From: Oceanobacillus_B kapialis
GTDB lineage: Bacteria > Bacillota > Bacilli > Bacillales > Amphibacillaceae
Strand: one strand, 5' to 3'
NCBI RefSeq assembly: GCF_042685265.1
Contig: NZ_JBHUMX010000019.1
Length of the DNA stretch: 64,000 bases
Part shown: piece by piece, positions 8,439 to 16,602 of the stretch
Layout of the letters: every line of letters begins with the position of its first letter
Position numbering within the stretch: the stretch's first letter is position 1
The notes under the pieces: generated by a model
Told to the model about the DNA's origin: nothing
Database searches by the model: none
Seen by the model: the letters and a program-made list of their open reading frames with translations, nothing else
Position numbers and translations under genes: made by a program

Positions 8439-9299
8439 CTATGAGATTGCTAACTTAAATACGGGGTATGTGCCCATGATAGTTACATTACAGCCCAACG
8501 CCTCCAACTCCCCTTTTACTCCGGGAAACAACACGTCATCGTAGGATTGGTCAACATCTATAATAAAAAAGTAATTACCTAATCCTGTTTTCATTGGTCT
8601 GGATTCTATTTTAGAAAGATTCATCTTCCTCCATGCAAAGGCAGATAAAACTTGATGTAAGGCACCTGCTTGATCACTTGGCAATGAAATAAGCATACTA
8701 GTTTTTTCTCCACTGATAGGATGCTTAATCGATAGCTTTGTTTCATCCTTACAAAGCACGATGAAACGAGTATGGTTATTTGGATAATCATGGATGTTCT
8801 CTTTCAATAGCTTGAGACCATATACTTCTGCCGCTAGTTTGTTGCCGATTGCTGCAAGTGGTTCATTGCTCTCACTGACTATCTCAGCTGCCTTTCCTGT
8901 AGAGGTGGTATACTGTGTTTTAGCCTCTGGAAGTGACTGGTGGAGGTATTGATGACACTGTGCGATCGCATGGCTGTGTGAGTGTACCTCCGTAATATCG
9001 CCGAGATTTCCCTTAAAGTTTGGATGCACTAATAAATGCTGTTGTATAGGCACCACAATTTCTGCCATAATTGGCAGTGTAACTTGATGTACCAAATAGT
9101 CAACTGTTAGCTGGACTGTTCCTTCAATTGCGTTTTCCATAGGCACAACCGCAATGTCGATTTCGTTTTGTTCCACTGCATCGATACATTCTGGAATGGT
9201 TGCATAGCTTTCCTTGTGTTCTCCATTAAATGCTGCATCTACTGCTAGTTTTGTGAAGGTCCCCTTAGGTCCCAAATAACCAATTTTTGCTACCACCAT
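8439..9299 (-). CDS. pheA: Prephenate dehydratase
   Basis: PheA converts prephenate to phenylpyruvate in phenylalanine synthesis. The protein starts IGYLGPKGTFTKLA, with VPMENAIEGTVQLTVDYL and TRFIVLCKDE of the catalytic domain. A C-terminal ACT domain follows (from about residue 195: TSMLISLPSDQAGALHQVLSAFA ... KIESRPMKTGLGNYFFIID) and carries the ESRP phenylalanine-binding motif. No chorismate mutase is fused. The start is uncertain: ATG 9299 or the adjacent GTG 9296, both behind GGGGGAG, are preferred over GTG 9320. The pheB gene found between obg and pheA in B. subtilis is absent. Confidence 0.94.
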   Translation of the reverse strand: MVVAKIGYLGPKGTFTKLAVDAAFNGEHKESYATIPECIDAVEQNEIDIAVVPMENAIEGTVQLTVDYLVHQVTLPIMAEIVVPIQQHLLVHPNFKGNLGDITEVHSHSHAIAQCHQYLHQSLPEAKTQYTTSTGKAAEIVSESNEPLAAIGNKLAAEVYGLKLLKENIHDYPNNHTRFIVLCKDETKLSIKHPISGEKTSMLISLPSDQAGALHQVLSAFAWRKMNLSKIESRPMKTGLGNYFFIIDVDQSYDDVLFPGVKGELEALGCNVTIMGTYPVFKLAIS

Positions 9300-9331
9300 T
9301 TCTCCCCCTATTTCCGCCACTATGAAGCATC

Positions 9332-10612
9332 TTACTCAATAAATTCGAATTCAAAATCAAGAAGGCGAATTGTATCTCCATCTGTCGCACCACGTGCACG
9401 AAGTGCTTCGTCTACACCCATTCCTCGCAATTGTCTCGAGAAACGCTGCACTGCTTCATCTCGTGCAAAGTCTGTCATCTTAAACAGTTTTTCAATCTTA
9501 TCGCCTGAAAGCACATATGCTCCATCGTCATCACGCGTAATTTTAAATGGCGCTTCTTCTTTTGTATAACGATAGATAACTTTCTCTTCCACTTCCTCCA
9601 TTTTAGGAGCAACCTTTGGAATAGCGTCCAATTGGTCGGCAATTGCAAATAAAATATCACGCAAGCCTTCCTTTGTCAAAGCAGATATTTTGTAAACTGG
9701 AATATCTTCAGATAACTTTTCTTTAAAAGAAGTTAAGTTTTCCGCAGCTCCGGGCATGTCCATTTTATTGGCTGCAATAATTTGCGGGCGTTCTGTTAGC
9801 TTTAAGTCATACTCTTTTAATTCCTCGTTTATTTTGACATAGTCATCATATGGGTCGCGACCTTCCGTTCCAGCCATATCAATAACATGGACAATTAATC
9901 TGGTACGCTCTACATGACGGAGAAATTGATGGCCAAGTCCTATTCCTTCATGCGCTCCCTCAATTAAACCTGGCAGATCAGCCATTACAAAACTTCGCTG
10001 GTCACTAGTATCCACTACTCCCAAATTAGGAGCAAGCGTTGTGAAGTGATAATCAGCGATTTTAGGTTTTGCGGCACTTACGACCGAAAGAAAAGTTGAC
10101 TTTCCAACGCTTGGGAATCCAACAAGACCAACATCTGCAATTAACTTCAGCTCTACTTTTATATTCCTTTCCTGTCCAGGTTCACCGTTTTCGGCCATGT
10201 CAGGAGCAGGGTTTCTTGGTGTTGCAAAGCGCGTGTTGCCTCGTCCTCCGCGCCCACCTTTAACAATTACTGCCCGTTGCTTATGTGTTGTCAAATCAGC
10301 AATAACCTCTTCAGTCTCTTCATCCATTACTGTTGTGCCAGGAGGAACAGGGACCACTAACGGTTCTGCATTTTTCCCATGCTGTGTCTTACTCATGCCA
10401 TTTTCTCCACGTTTTCCTTTGAAGTGGCGATTATAACGGAAATCCATTAAAGTGTTTAACCCTTCATCCACTTCAAAAACAATATCGCCACCATTTCCAC
10501 CATCTCCACCAGCCGGGCCGCCTTTTGGTACATATTTTTCTCTTCGATAGGCAACTAAACCGTTCCCGCCATCTCCAGCTTTCACATATACACTGACCTG
10601 ATCTACAAACAT
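9332..10612 (-). CDS. obg: GTPase Obg (CgtA)
   Basis: Obg is an essential ribosome-associated GTPase needed for 50S maturation and for sporulation initiation. The 426 residues show the glycine-rich Obg fold (1-158, with KAGDGGNG and GGPAGGDGGNGG), a G domain with P-loop GFPSVGKS (165-172), DLPGLIEGA (212-220) and an AANKMD G4 motif, and the C-terminal OCT domain of Firmicutes. It is 11 bases downstream of spo0B, its constant partner in Bacillus. Confidence 0.98.
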   Translation of the reverse strand: MFVDQVSVYVKAGDGGNGLVAYRREKYVPKGGPAGGDGGNGGDIVFEVDEGLNTLMDFRYNRHFKGKRGENGMSKTQHGKNAEPLVVPVPPGTTVMDEETEEVIADLTTHKQRAVIVKGGRGGRGNTRFATPRNPAPDMAENGEPGQERNIKVELKLIADVGLVGFPSVGKSTFLSVVSAAKPKIADYHFTTLAPNLGVVDTSDQRSFVMADLPGLIEGAHEGIGLGHQFLRHVERTRLIVHVIDMAGTEGRDPYDDYVKINEELKEYDLKLTERPQIIAANKMDMPGAAENLTSFKEKLSEDIPVYKISALTKEGLRDILFAIADQLDAIPKVAPKMEEVEEKVIYRYTKEEAPFKITRDDDGAYVLSGDKIEKLFKMTDFARDEAVQRFSRQLRGMGVDEALRARGATDGDTIRLLDFEFEFIE

Positions 10613-10623
10613 TGTTGTTCACC

Positions 10624-11271
10624 TCATATTTCACACGGAATTACAAACGTACACATGATTCCGTCCTTGGTATTTTCTGTACTCATTTTATATTCCAACT
10701 TTAAGCTGTTTAGCTCTTTAATAACTACTTCCTTGTCATTAAAATTCCCCTCAATTGACAGTTTGACACGTAAAAAGTTTGCTTTTTCGGTCTCTGTGAG
10801 CTGGAAGTTGACCTCGAACAGTTCCATCCCTTTATGTAGTTGGCTAACAAGCGAAACTATTCGGTTACACTGTCTAACCAGTTGCTCATCTGATTCAGAG
10901 ATTTTTTTGTTTTCGGTATGTATTTGGTATGTCAAACGAAAATCCTCATAATAAACATTAAACTGGATGACCCACAATGTTAGTAAGGTCCCTTGTAAAT
11001 GCATTANNNNNNNNNNGTTTTCGGTATGTATTTGGTATGTCAAACGAAAATCCTCATAATAAACATTAAACTGGATGACCCACAATGTTAGTAAGGTCCC
11101 TTGTAAATGCATTAATTTCCGTTCCTCATTGTAATAATCTAAACTTTCTTTCACTTTACTTTCGACTCTATCTGGTTTATTCATGCTTAAGTAGCCATGA
11201 ATAATTTGTAAATGGTTCATTAAATCATGACGATAATGCTGTAATAATAAAATAACATCCTTCTCGTTCAT
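10624..11271 (-). CDS. spo0B: Sporulation initiation phosphotransferase Spo0B, interrupted by an assembly gap
   Basis: Spo0B relays phosphate from Spo0F to Spo0A in the sporulation phosphorelay. The N-terminal helix carries the phospho-accepting histidine in YRHDLMNHLQIIHGYLS (His15). The ATG at 11271 follows GGAGGGGGAAGAC. The gene is broken by ten N at 11007-11016 with the same 98 bases on each side. The insertion of 98+10 bases happens to keep the frame, so the literal translation has a 36-residue duplication. Removing it gives 179 residues, close to the 192 of B. subtilis. Order rpmA-spo0B-obg is canonical. Confidence 0.9.
   Translation of the reverse strand: MNEKDVILLLQHYRHDLMNHLQIIHGYLSMNKPDRVESKVKESLDYYNEERKLMHLQGTLLTLWVIQFNVYYEDFRLTYQIHTENXXXXMHLQGTLLTLWVIQFNVYYEDFRLTYQIHTENKKISESDEQLVRQCNRIVSLVSQLHKGMELFEVNFQLTETEKANFLRVKLSIEGNFNDKEVVIKELNSLKLEYKMSTENTKDGIMCTFVIPCEI
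10909..11114. other. Assembly gap with duplicated 98-bp flanks
   Basis: Bases 10909-11006 and 11017-11114 are identical by direct comparison and are separated by ten N (11007-11016). This is what two contigs with overlapping ends look like when joined without merging. It is not a biological repeat. Both copies code for the same stretch of Spo0B. Confidence 0.93.
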
Positions 11272-11337
11272 GTCTTCCCCCTCCATTACATAACAAAAGT
11301 ATAGCAGAAAAGCCGGCAATTCTCCTAACCAAAAATG

Positions 11338-11363
11338 AAAAACCAAAAGTGCAAAGCTTTTGG
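11338..11363 (-). terminator. Terminator-like hairpin upstream of spo0B
   Basis: CCAAAAG (11343-11349) pairs perfectly with CTTTTGG (11357-11363), followed on the minus strand by TTTTT; a second small stem AGCC/GGCT adjoins it. It is the second leftward terminator between rpmA and spo0B. The interval 11364-11600 shows no convincing gene. A TATACT lies on the minus strand shortly before the spo0B start, without a good -35 box. Confidence 0.5.
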
Positions 11364-11603
11364 AGCCGGGTGTGGCTCTTTCTAAAGCACACATTTTTAT
11401 ACTTTCAAGTAATAGTAGAAAAGCTAAGACTCTTTTTAATATAAGCGACAATTGCCTTAATAGCATAACATACATCTTGTTATGTCACGAATGTGATTGT
11501 TTAAAGCCTATACCAAAAGCGCAAACACCCTCTTATGTAGTTGAAGGCCGTCGTTACTGCCAAACAAACATTATGGAGCCCAATTTGTATCCTCCGTATT
11601 TTA

Positions 11604-11640
11604 TAAAAAAAACTCCAACCTAAAAAGAGTTGGAGTTTTT
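11604..11640 (-). terminator. Terminator after rpmA
   Basis: AAAAACTCCAAC pairs with GTTGGAGTTTTT (11612-11619 with 11629-11636 plus the A/T flanks). It closes the rplU-prp-rpmA operon. Confidence 0.8.
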
Positions 11641-11655
11641 ATATACATCAAACTA

Positions 11656-11946
11656 TTAAGCTTCTTGTGCCACTGGATATACACTAACCTTTTTACGGTC
11701 ACGGCCAAAGCGCTCAAATTTCACAACGCCATCAGCTTTCGCAAAAAGTGTGTCGTCTCCACCACGACCAACGTTTTCTCCTGGGTAGATCTTCGTACCG
11801 CGTTGACGGTAAAGGATAGAACCACCTGTTACGAATTGGCCATCAGCACGTTTAGCACCAAGACGTTTGGATTCTGAATCACGGCCGTTCTTTGTGCTAC
11901 CAGCACCTTTTTTCTGGGAGAAAAATTGCAAATCAAGACGTAGCAT
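11656..11946 (-). CDS. rpmA: 50S ribosomal protein L27, with cleavable N terminus
   Basis: L27 reaches the peptidyl transferase centre with its N terminus. The 96 residues include FSQKKGAGSTKNGRDS and GTKIYPGENVGRGGDDTLFA. As in other Firmicutes the protein begins with an extra peptide, MLRLDLQFF, which must be removed by the Prp protease encoded by the adjacent gene; cleavage after Phe9 is expected from the family. The gene lies 14 bases after prp and ends at a terminator. Confidence 0.97.
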   Translation of the reverse strand: MLRLDLQFFSQKKGAGSTKNGRDSESKRLGAKRADGQFVTGGSILYRQRGTKIYPGENVGRGGDDTLFAKADGVVKFERFGRDRKKVSVYPVAQEA

Positions 11947-11960
11947 ACCACTGCACCTCC

Positions 11961-12284
11961 TTAAATTGTGCGTATCGTAATAAATTCTCCATATTCATTT
12001 TCAATGGATTGTAATGATACCAGCATGCCTTCGAACAAGAGTTGAACCTGTTCCATGTTATTCACGGTATCAGGAATCTGGACATATAAATATCCGCCAT
12101 CCTCACCCTGCTCAATTTGTAATTCAGCATTGCATAGTGAAAACACTGCATTAACGGTACCAATCGAGACTGCTGAAACTCCTGCACATACAAGATCGTA
12201 GCCATATGGTCCACTATCTGCATGTCCAGAAAGTTTAAATGCTGTTATTCGATTGTCATTACGATAAATTGTCGCCTGAATCAT
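11961..12284 (-). CDS. prp: Ribosomal-processing cysteine protease Prp
   Basis: Prp (YsxB) cleaves the N-terminal extension of L27. The 107-residue protein carries the catalytic pair of the family, His21 (SGHADSG) and Cys33 (DLVCAGVSA). It lies between rplU (12 bases upstream) and rpmA (14 bases downstream), so enzyme and substrate are made from one message. Confidence 0.94.
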   Translation of the reverse strand: MIQATIYRNDNRITAFKLSGHADSGPYGYDLVCAGVSAVSIGTVNAVFSLCNAELQIEQGEDGGYLYVQIPDTVNNMEQVQLLFEGMLVSLQSIENEYGEFITIRTI

Positions 12285-12296
12285 AGAGAAAAACCT

Positions 12297-12605
12297 TTAT
12301 GCATTGATTTTATCAATAACTAGTTTTGTATAAGGCTGACGATGACCTTGCTTACGATGATAGTTCTTTTTAGGCTTGTATTTGAAAACAGTAACCTTTT
12401 TCTGACGACCATGCTTTTCCACTTTTGCAGTGACAGTAGCACCTTCCACGTATGGTGCGCCTACTTTCACATCGTCTCCACCTACGAATAGAACTTTTTC
12501 AAATGTAACAGATTCGTTTGCATCTGCTGCAACTTTTTCCACGTAAATTTCTTGGCCTTCTACCACTTTTACTTGTTTACCGCCTGTTTCGATAATTGCG
12601 TACAT
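12297..12605 (-). CDS. rplU: 50S ribosomal protein L21
   Basis: L21 is a 23S rRNA-binding protein of the large subunit. From the ATG at 12605 it has 102 residues, the B. subtilis length, beginning MYAIIETGGKQVKV and ending in the L21 signature (YHRKQGHRQPYTKLVIDKI). AAGGAGG lies 8 bases before this ATG; the in-frame GTG at 12614 would overlap that site. It is the first gene of the rplU-prp-rpmA operon and has a structured leader. Confidence 0.97.
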   Translation of the reverse strand: MYAIIETGGKQVKVVEGQEIYVEKVAADANESVTFEKVLFVGGDDVKVGAPYVEGATVTAKVEKHGRQKKVTVFKYKPKKNYHRKQGHRQPYTKLVIDKINA

Positions 12606-12612
12606 ACCTTGC

Positions 12613-12711
12613 ACCTCCTTAATTAACTCAGACTCGCCATACAGGTACTCATTTTAGAGTTTATCCAAACCTGTTCTGCGCGGTTGTAGCACTGGTGCTA
12701 CGATGAATAAC
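12613..12711 (-). promoter_or_regulatory. Ribosomal protein L21 leader RNA
   Basis: The transcribed leader has a perfect hairpin GTAGCAC-CA-GTGCTAC (around 12686-12701), then pairing elements around AGGTTTGGATAAACT and AGTACCTGTATGGCGAGTC, just before the ribosome-binding site. Position and content match the L21 leader of Firmicutes, an autoregulatory mRNA structure. Assignment is by position and structure only. Confidence 0.7.
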
Positions 12712-12717
12712 GTATTG

Positions 12718-12747
12718 ATGTTACCATGTATGCAACTACTTTGTCAA
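12718..12747 (-). promoter_or_regulatory. Sigma-A promoter of rplU-prp-rpmA
   Basis: The -35 box is a perfect TTGACA (12742-12747) and the -10 box is TAACAT (12718-12723), spacer 18 bases, on the minus strand. Transcription would start near 12711, at the beginning of the L21 leader. Confidence 0.65.
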
Positions 12748-12774
12748 GATAAACTCCAATAAAATTCTCTTGTT

Positions 12775-13641
12775 TCATGCGCCTTTTTCAACAAGTTCAC
12801 CAATTGAACGGTGATAATTTTCCCCTTTGAAATATGCTCGCAGACACTCTTGTTCTTCAATAGCTTGATGCTTTCCATACCTGTTCACTACATAGATGGT
12901 ATGCCTCTTCTCCTGGCTAAAAGTTGAAAACACTCGCATCAATGAGCTATCAGGGTTTACATATAGAGGTTTACTTTTCAGTACAGCATGCTTTGTTTCA
13001 TAGCGTTTAATTAAGAACCGCATAAAAACATAATGACGCTGCTTCCATTCTGACTGATTCTCCATAAATAAAAACAGGGCAATTAGAAATGTGCTTAACG
13101 TAAAAGTAGGAAGAAACAGCTGTAGGACTATAAAACTAACCGCTAAGAGCATAGAAAGAAGGATGATCGTATGATAGGCGCGTTTGTATGGCAAGAATGT
13201 TGCAAGTAATAAAAAAAGCAACTTTCCCCCATCAAGCGGCCATAAAGGTAACAGATTAAATAATAAAATAGCTGTATTATAATCATACATCATATCGATT
13301 AGGGAAGGCGGCATGAAATTCATTGTCGATAAACCGAATATCCCAGCATAGATTAGCACATGTTGAAACGGCCCTGCAATTGTTACAAAAAACTCTTCGG
13401 AAATAGGTCTTGTCCCATGTTCATCTGTTTTCATCACACCACCAAACACCCAAAGCATGATGGTATCTATTCGCCAATTAAACGATTTTGCCATGGCATA
13501 ATGGCCAAGTTCGTGGATTAGCACAAATAAAAAAATGATAGCCATCTCCACGAACGTACCAGTTAAAAAGGATATAAATAGAAAAGCGAGTAAAATGGGA
13601 TGCAAATGAATCTTTGGCAAGTGGTTACTCGCTATCGTCAA
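12775..13641 (-). CDS. spoIVFB: Intramembrane metalloprotease SpoIVFB
   Basis: SpoIVFB is the site-2-type protease that cleaves pro-sigma-K in the outer forespore membrane. The 288 residues contain the zinc motif HELGH (43-47), NLLPLWPLDGG (129-139) with the third metal ligand, several membrane helices, and a C-terminal CBS-like domain after about residue 210. It overlaps the end of spoIVFA by 17 bases. The start is unsure: TTG at 13641 is given, but another TTG seven codons later is possible and neither has a strong ribosome-binding site. BofC, part of its control pathway in B. subtilis, is not encoded near ruvA here. Confidence 0.93.
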   Translation of the reverse strand: MTIASNHLPKIHLHPILLAFLFISFLTGTFVEMAIIFLFVLIHELGHYAMAKSFNWRIDTIMLWVFGGVMKTDEHGTRPISEEFFVTIAGPFQHVLIYAGIFGLSTMNFMPPSLIDMMYDYNTAILLFNLLPLWPLDGGKLLFLLLATFLPYKRAYHTIILLSMLLAVSFIVLQLFLPTFTLSTFLIALFLFMENQSEWKQRHYVFMRFLIKRYETKHAVLKSKPLYVNPDSSLMRVFSTFSQEKRHTIYVVNRYGKHQAIEEQECLRAYFKGENYHRSIGELVEKGA

Positions 13642-14401
13642 CTTTAATTACCTGCACAGGATCTATATAATCCTTATCCTTTTCAATAGCAAAATAGACA
13701 GTTGTATTCTCTGGCTGTGGTATAAACTGGCCAATTGGCTGATTACTATCTACAAACTGATAAAGATGAACATTCAAATCGCTTAGATAACCGTATGTTG
13801 AAATACTTCCATCAGCATGCTGAATTTTAACGGTTTTCTCTGTATTCGTATCATTCCCTGCAAACACCACCACTCCATCGCGCAAAGCAGATACAGCCGA
13901 TGACTCTTCTGGAGCAATCTTAATACCCGTCCCATTTACTTGAAAGGACTCAGTTACACTACCATTTACAGGTAATGCAAGTACTTGCTCTGCATTACTA
14001 TTGTCAGCGTCCTCCCTAGGTGGTAGTGCAAGCGGTGTCCCAAAAGATTCCTGATACCACTGATTTACTTTGGCAAAAGGGAACTCCTCAGTAAGTACAT
14101 TGCTCGTCCAATCCTTCGTTGACTCAAATATTGGCGTATTCACTTCCCACATGAGAGCGACACCAAAAAAGAGCATAATAGATAAAATGGCCTTAAATAA
14201 AAAACCAGTTATCATCTTGTTCTTTCGTTCCCCCGGCTCTCCTTGCCCTTCAAAAATTGGCATATATCCATGCTTTTCTTCATCTTGTGGAAATGCCGGG
14301 AATACTTGTTTTTTTCCACCTTCTTTAGCTGGCAGACCTCGAGACTTCTTGCGCTGATTAATCGCTTGTCTTACCTTTTTTACATTTGCACCATTATTCA
14401 T
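13625..14401 (-). CDS. spoIVFA: Stage IV sporulation protein FA
   Basis: SpoIVFA anchors and inhibits the SpoIVFB protease together with BofA. The protein has a basic N terminus (VRQAINQRKKSRG), one membrane segment (about 75-92, ITGFLFKAILSIMLFFGVAL), and a C-terminal LytM/M23-like domain that lacks the zinc-ligand set, as expected for this inactive family. The ATG at 14401 is chosen because MNNGANVKK aligns with the usual N terminus; TTG at 14434 is the longest alternative. Co-translation with spoIVFB is shown by the overlap. Confidence 0.9.
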   Translation of the reverse strand: MNNGANVKKVRQAINQRKKSRGLPAKEGGKKQVFPAFPQDEEKHGYMPIFEGQGEPGERKNKMITGFLFKAILSIMLFFGVALMWEVNTPIFESTKDWTSNVLTEEFPFAKVNQWYQESFGTPLALPPREDADNSNAEQVLALPVNGSVTESFQVNGTGIKIAPEESSAVSALRDGVVVFAGNDTNTEKTVKIQHADGSISTYGYLSDLNVHLYQFVDSNQPIGQFIPQPENTTVYFAIEKDKDYIDPVQVIKVDDSE

Positions 14402-14463
14402 TATCCTCACAATCCTTCGCATACTTTTGTACAAGTTTATGAAGGATTTTTTTCAGATATGTT

Positions 14464-14506
14464 AAAAACCTGAGGGGAACAAGAACAAACTTGCAGCCTC
14501 AGGTTT
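14464..14506 (-). terminator. Terminator after minD
   Basis: AAACCTGAGG (minus strand) pairs with CCTCAGGTTT across an internal loop holding a second short CAAG/CTTG pairing, followed by TTTTT. It ends the mreBCD-minCD unit. Confidence 0.7.
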
Positions 14507-14517
14507 CTAGTTTTCTA

Positions 14518-15315
14518 TTATCCTCGTATACCCAAAAACTTCTTAACTCTTTGGAAAACACCCTTTTCATCTTCAAGAGATTGAAGGGGTACAGTTTCTC
14601 CAAGAATTCTTCTTGCAATATTTCGATATGCTATGGAAGCTTTGGAATTTGATTGTAATGCTACTGGTTCTCCGCTATTTGATGCTTTGATCACATCGTC
14701 ATCATCCACTACAATTCCAATCAAATCAATTGATAGAATCTGTACAATATCATCAATTTCGATCATGTCTCCGCTTTTCATCATATGGTTGCGAATCCGG
14801 TTGATCACAAGTAAAGGGGGGGCAATGCTTTCCTGCTCTAACAATCCAATTATTCGATCAGCATCTCTAACACTTGATTTTTCCGGCGTAGTTACAACAA
14901 TCGCTTTATCAGCACCAGCTATTGCATTTTTAAATCCTTGTTCAATACCCGCTGGACAATCAATAATGACATAATCATACTCCTGCTTTAATTCTGTGAC
15001 AATTTTTCTCATGCCCTCTTCCGTCACAGCAGATTTATCACTAGTCTGGGCTGCTGGGAGTAAAGACAAATAATCAAAACGCTTGTCCTTAATCAACGCT
15101 TGCTTTAGCTTGCAACGCTCCTCTATCACATCCACAATATCATAAATAATGCGATTCTCGAGTCCCATTACAACATCTAGGTTCCGTAATCCGATATCAG
15201 TATCAATAAGACATACTTTTTTGTCCATCAGCGCTAAACCGGTACCAATGTTTGCAGTCGTAGTCGTTTTCCCTACTCCACCCTTTCCAGATGTAATCAC
15301 AATTGCTTCACCCAT
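14518..15315 (-). CDS. minD: Septum site-determining ATPase MinD
   Basis: MinD is a membrane-bound ParA/MinD ATPase that recruits MinC to block division near the poles. The 265 residues show the deviant Walker A SGKGGVGKTT (9-18), DTDIGLRNLDVVMGLENR, VIIDCPAGIEQGF and the C-terminal amphipathic membrane helix (GVFQRVKKFLG). It overlaps the end of minC by 8 bases. Confidence 0.98.
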   Translation of the reverse strand: MGEAIVITSGKGGVGKTTTTANIGTGLALMDKKVCLIDTDIGLRNLDVVMGLENRIIYDIVDVIEERCKLKQALIKDKRFDYLSLLPAAQTSDKSAVTEEGMRKIVTELKQEYDYVIIDCPAGIEQGFKNAIAGADKAIVVTTPEKSSVRDADRIIGLLEQESIAPPLLVINRIRNHMMKSGDMIEIDDIVQILSIDLIGIVVDDDDVIKASNSGEPVALQSNSKASIAYRNIARRILGETVPLQSLEDEKGVFQRVKKFLGIRG

Positions 15316-15994
15316 TTTGCATTCTCCTTCCGAATCCGCTTATTTCGCTTTTATGTGAAAGAACTTGTAGTCGGTCTATTACAATTTTATCTTGCTTCTC
15401 ATCAATCAGACCACATTCCATATACACACCATCAGATTCATAATCTGGAGCACGACTGATATAATCTGCTATTCTTAGCTGACTTGGCTTCATATAAGAG
15501 GCAGTGATAAATGCCTCTTTGTCCCCATTTATTCCTGCATGAGCGATTCCATTTAGTCTCCCCATTATGTAGATATTACCGGTAGAAACAACTTTCCCGC
15601 CAGGGTTCACATCCCCTATTAATAGAAGGTCACCGGTAACTTCTAGCACCTGTCCAGAGCGAACAATTCGATTTATCGTTTTAACCTCGCTTGCTTCCTT
15701 CCAAAGTAGCGCATCTTCTCTGCGTACTACATCGGAGATCACTGAATCAATTGTGAACCGCTCATCTTCTGTAATGATGTTACGTATAAGCTCTTTTTGA
15801 TCTTCCTGCACATATCGGTCACCTAACTTCACCTTTACGGAGACTACCGGTTCATCATGCTTAGGACGGCTTGCATGTATCTTTTCACGCAGTTCATTTA
15901 TCGCATGCTCAAAAGTACAGGAATCATCAATAAATAAAGTGAGTCCTTCCTTTGTACCTTTTATCGTTATAAGTTGTTTCTTATCAAGCACCAT
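15308..15994 (-). CDS. minC: Septum site-determining protein MinC
   Basis: MinC inhibits FtsZ polymerisation. The 228-residue protein has the N-terminal FtsZ-inhibiting domain (about 1-105) and the C-terminal beta-helical domain that binds MinD (VRSGQVLEVTGDLLLIGDVNPGG, IYIMGRLNGIAHAG). It is 68 bases downstream of mreD and overlaps minD. Confidence 0.97.
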   Translation of the reverse strand: MVLDKKQLITIKGTKEGLTLFIDDSCTFEHAINELREKIHASRPKHDEPVVSVKVKLGDRYVQEDQKELIRNIITEDERFTIDSVISDVVRREDALLWKEASEVKTINRIVRSGQVLEVTGDLLLIGDVNPGGKVVSTGNIYIMGRLNGIAHAGINGDKEAFITASYMKPSQLRIADYISRAPDYESDGVYMECGLIDEKQDKIVIDRLQVLSHKSEISGFGRRMQNG

Positions 15995-16062
15995 TACTCA
16001 CCTCATTACTGTTACCTTAGCAATCGTTTCTAATTATCCACCGCTTATTAAATTCGTTTTAC

Positions 16063-16602
16063 TTATAATGTATTGCCCCTAGTTAATTGCTCTTGTCCCC
16101 AAAATGTAAGTCTCTTTACTATGATCGGATAAAGAACGATGAGGAAAACAAGATTAGAAATAACCGTTGGCAGCAGTCGAGCCATTAGATAATCGGCCCA
16201 CGCCATGTCATTTATCCCTGCTACCATATAAATTACATGTATGGCAATATCCGAAAGTCCTAAGGCCACTGTCCCCAATAAAATGCTGACATGTATATTT
16301 CCGTGCAACATTTTATTCAACATATGAATGACATAGATCGCAAAGGCGTAAGAAAACATGTATACACCTAATATTCCTGTATACACCACATCGATTAACA
16401 AACCGAAAATAAGTGCATACATGAAAGAATAATAAGTTGTTTCTTTATCATAAAATACTGTCATTAACACTAATAGAATAAGGATCCAATGAGGGACGAT
16501 CATTAGGTCCCCTGTTAAAAGACTTGCAGGCAGAAGATCTAATGCCACGCCTTCAAACACAAGAAAAAGAAACAGGATCAAGGGGAGGTATAGCCGCTTC
16601 AT
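16063..16602 (-). CDS. mreD: Rod shape-determining protein MreD
   Basis: MreD is a polytopic membrane protein of the elongasome. The 179 residues are almost wholly hydrophobic with about five or six membrane segments; motifs FGLLIDVVYTGILGVYMFSY are characteristic. Start and mreC stop overlap by 4 bases (ATGA). Confidence 0.95.
   Translation of the reverse strand: MKRLYLPLILFLFLVFEGVALDLLPASLLTGDLMIVPHWILILLVLMTVFYDKETTYYSFMYALIFGLLIDVVYTGILGVYMFSYAFAIYVIHMLNKMLHGNIHVSILLGTVALGLSDIAIHVIYMVAGINDMAWADYLMARLLPTVISNLVFLIVLYPIIVKRLTFWGQEQLTRGNTL

Noticed and set aside
10909..11114. Tandem duplication of a Spo0B segment as a real domain repeat
   Set aside because: The copies are identical at the DNA level and separated by N, which points to unmerged contig ends.
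11272..11475. In-frame hydrophobic N-terminal extension of Spo0B (68 codons)
   Set aside because: It contains a terminator-like hairpin (11338-11363) and has no ribosome-binding site at its start, while the ATG at 11271 has a strong one and gives the normal Spo0B length.
11360..11623. Plus-strand frame of 87 codons between spo0B and rpmA
   Set aside because: It runs into the stem of the rpmA terminator, starts with TTG and has no ribosome-binding site.
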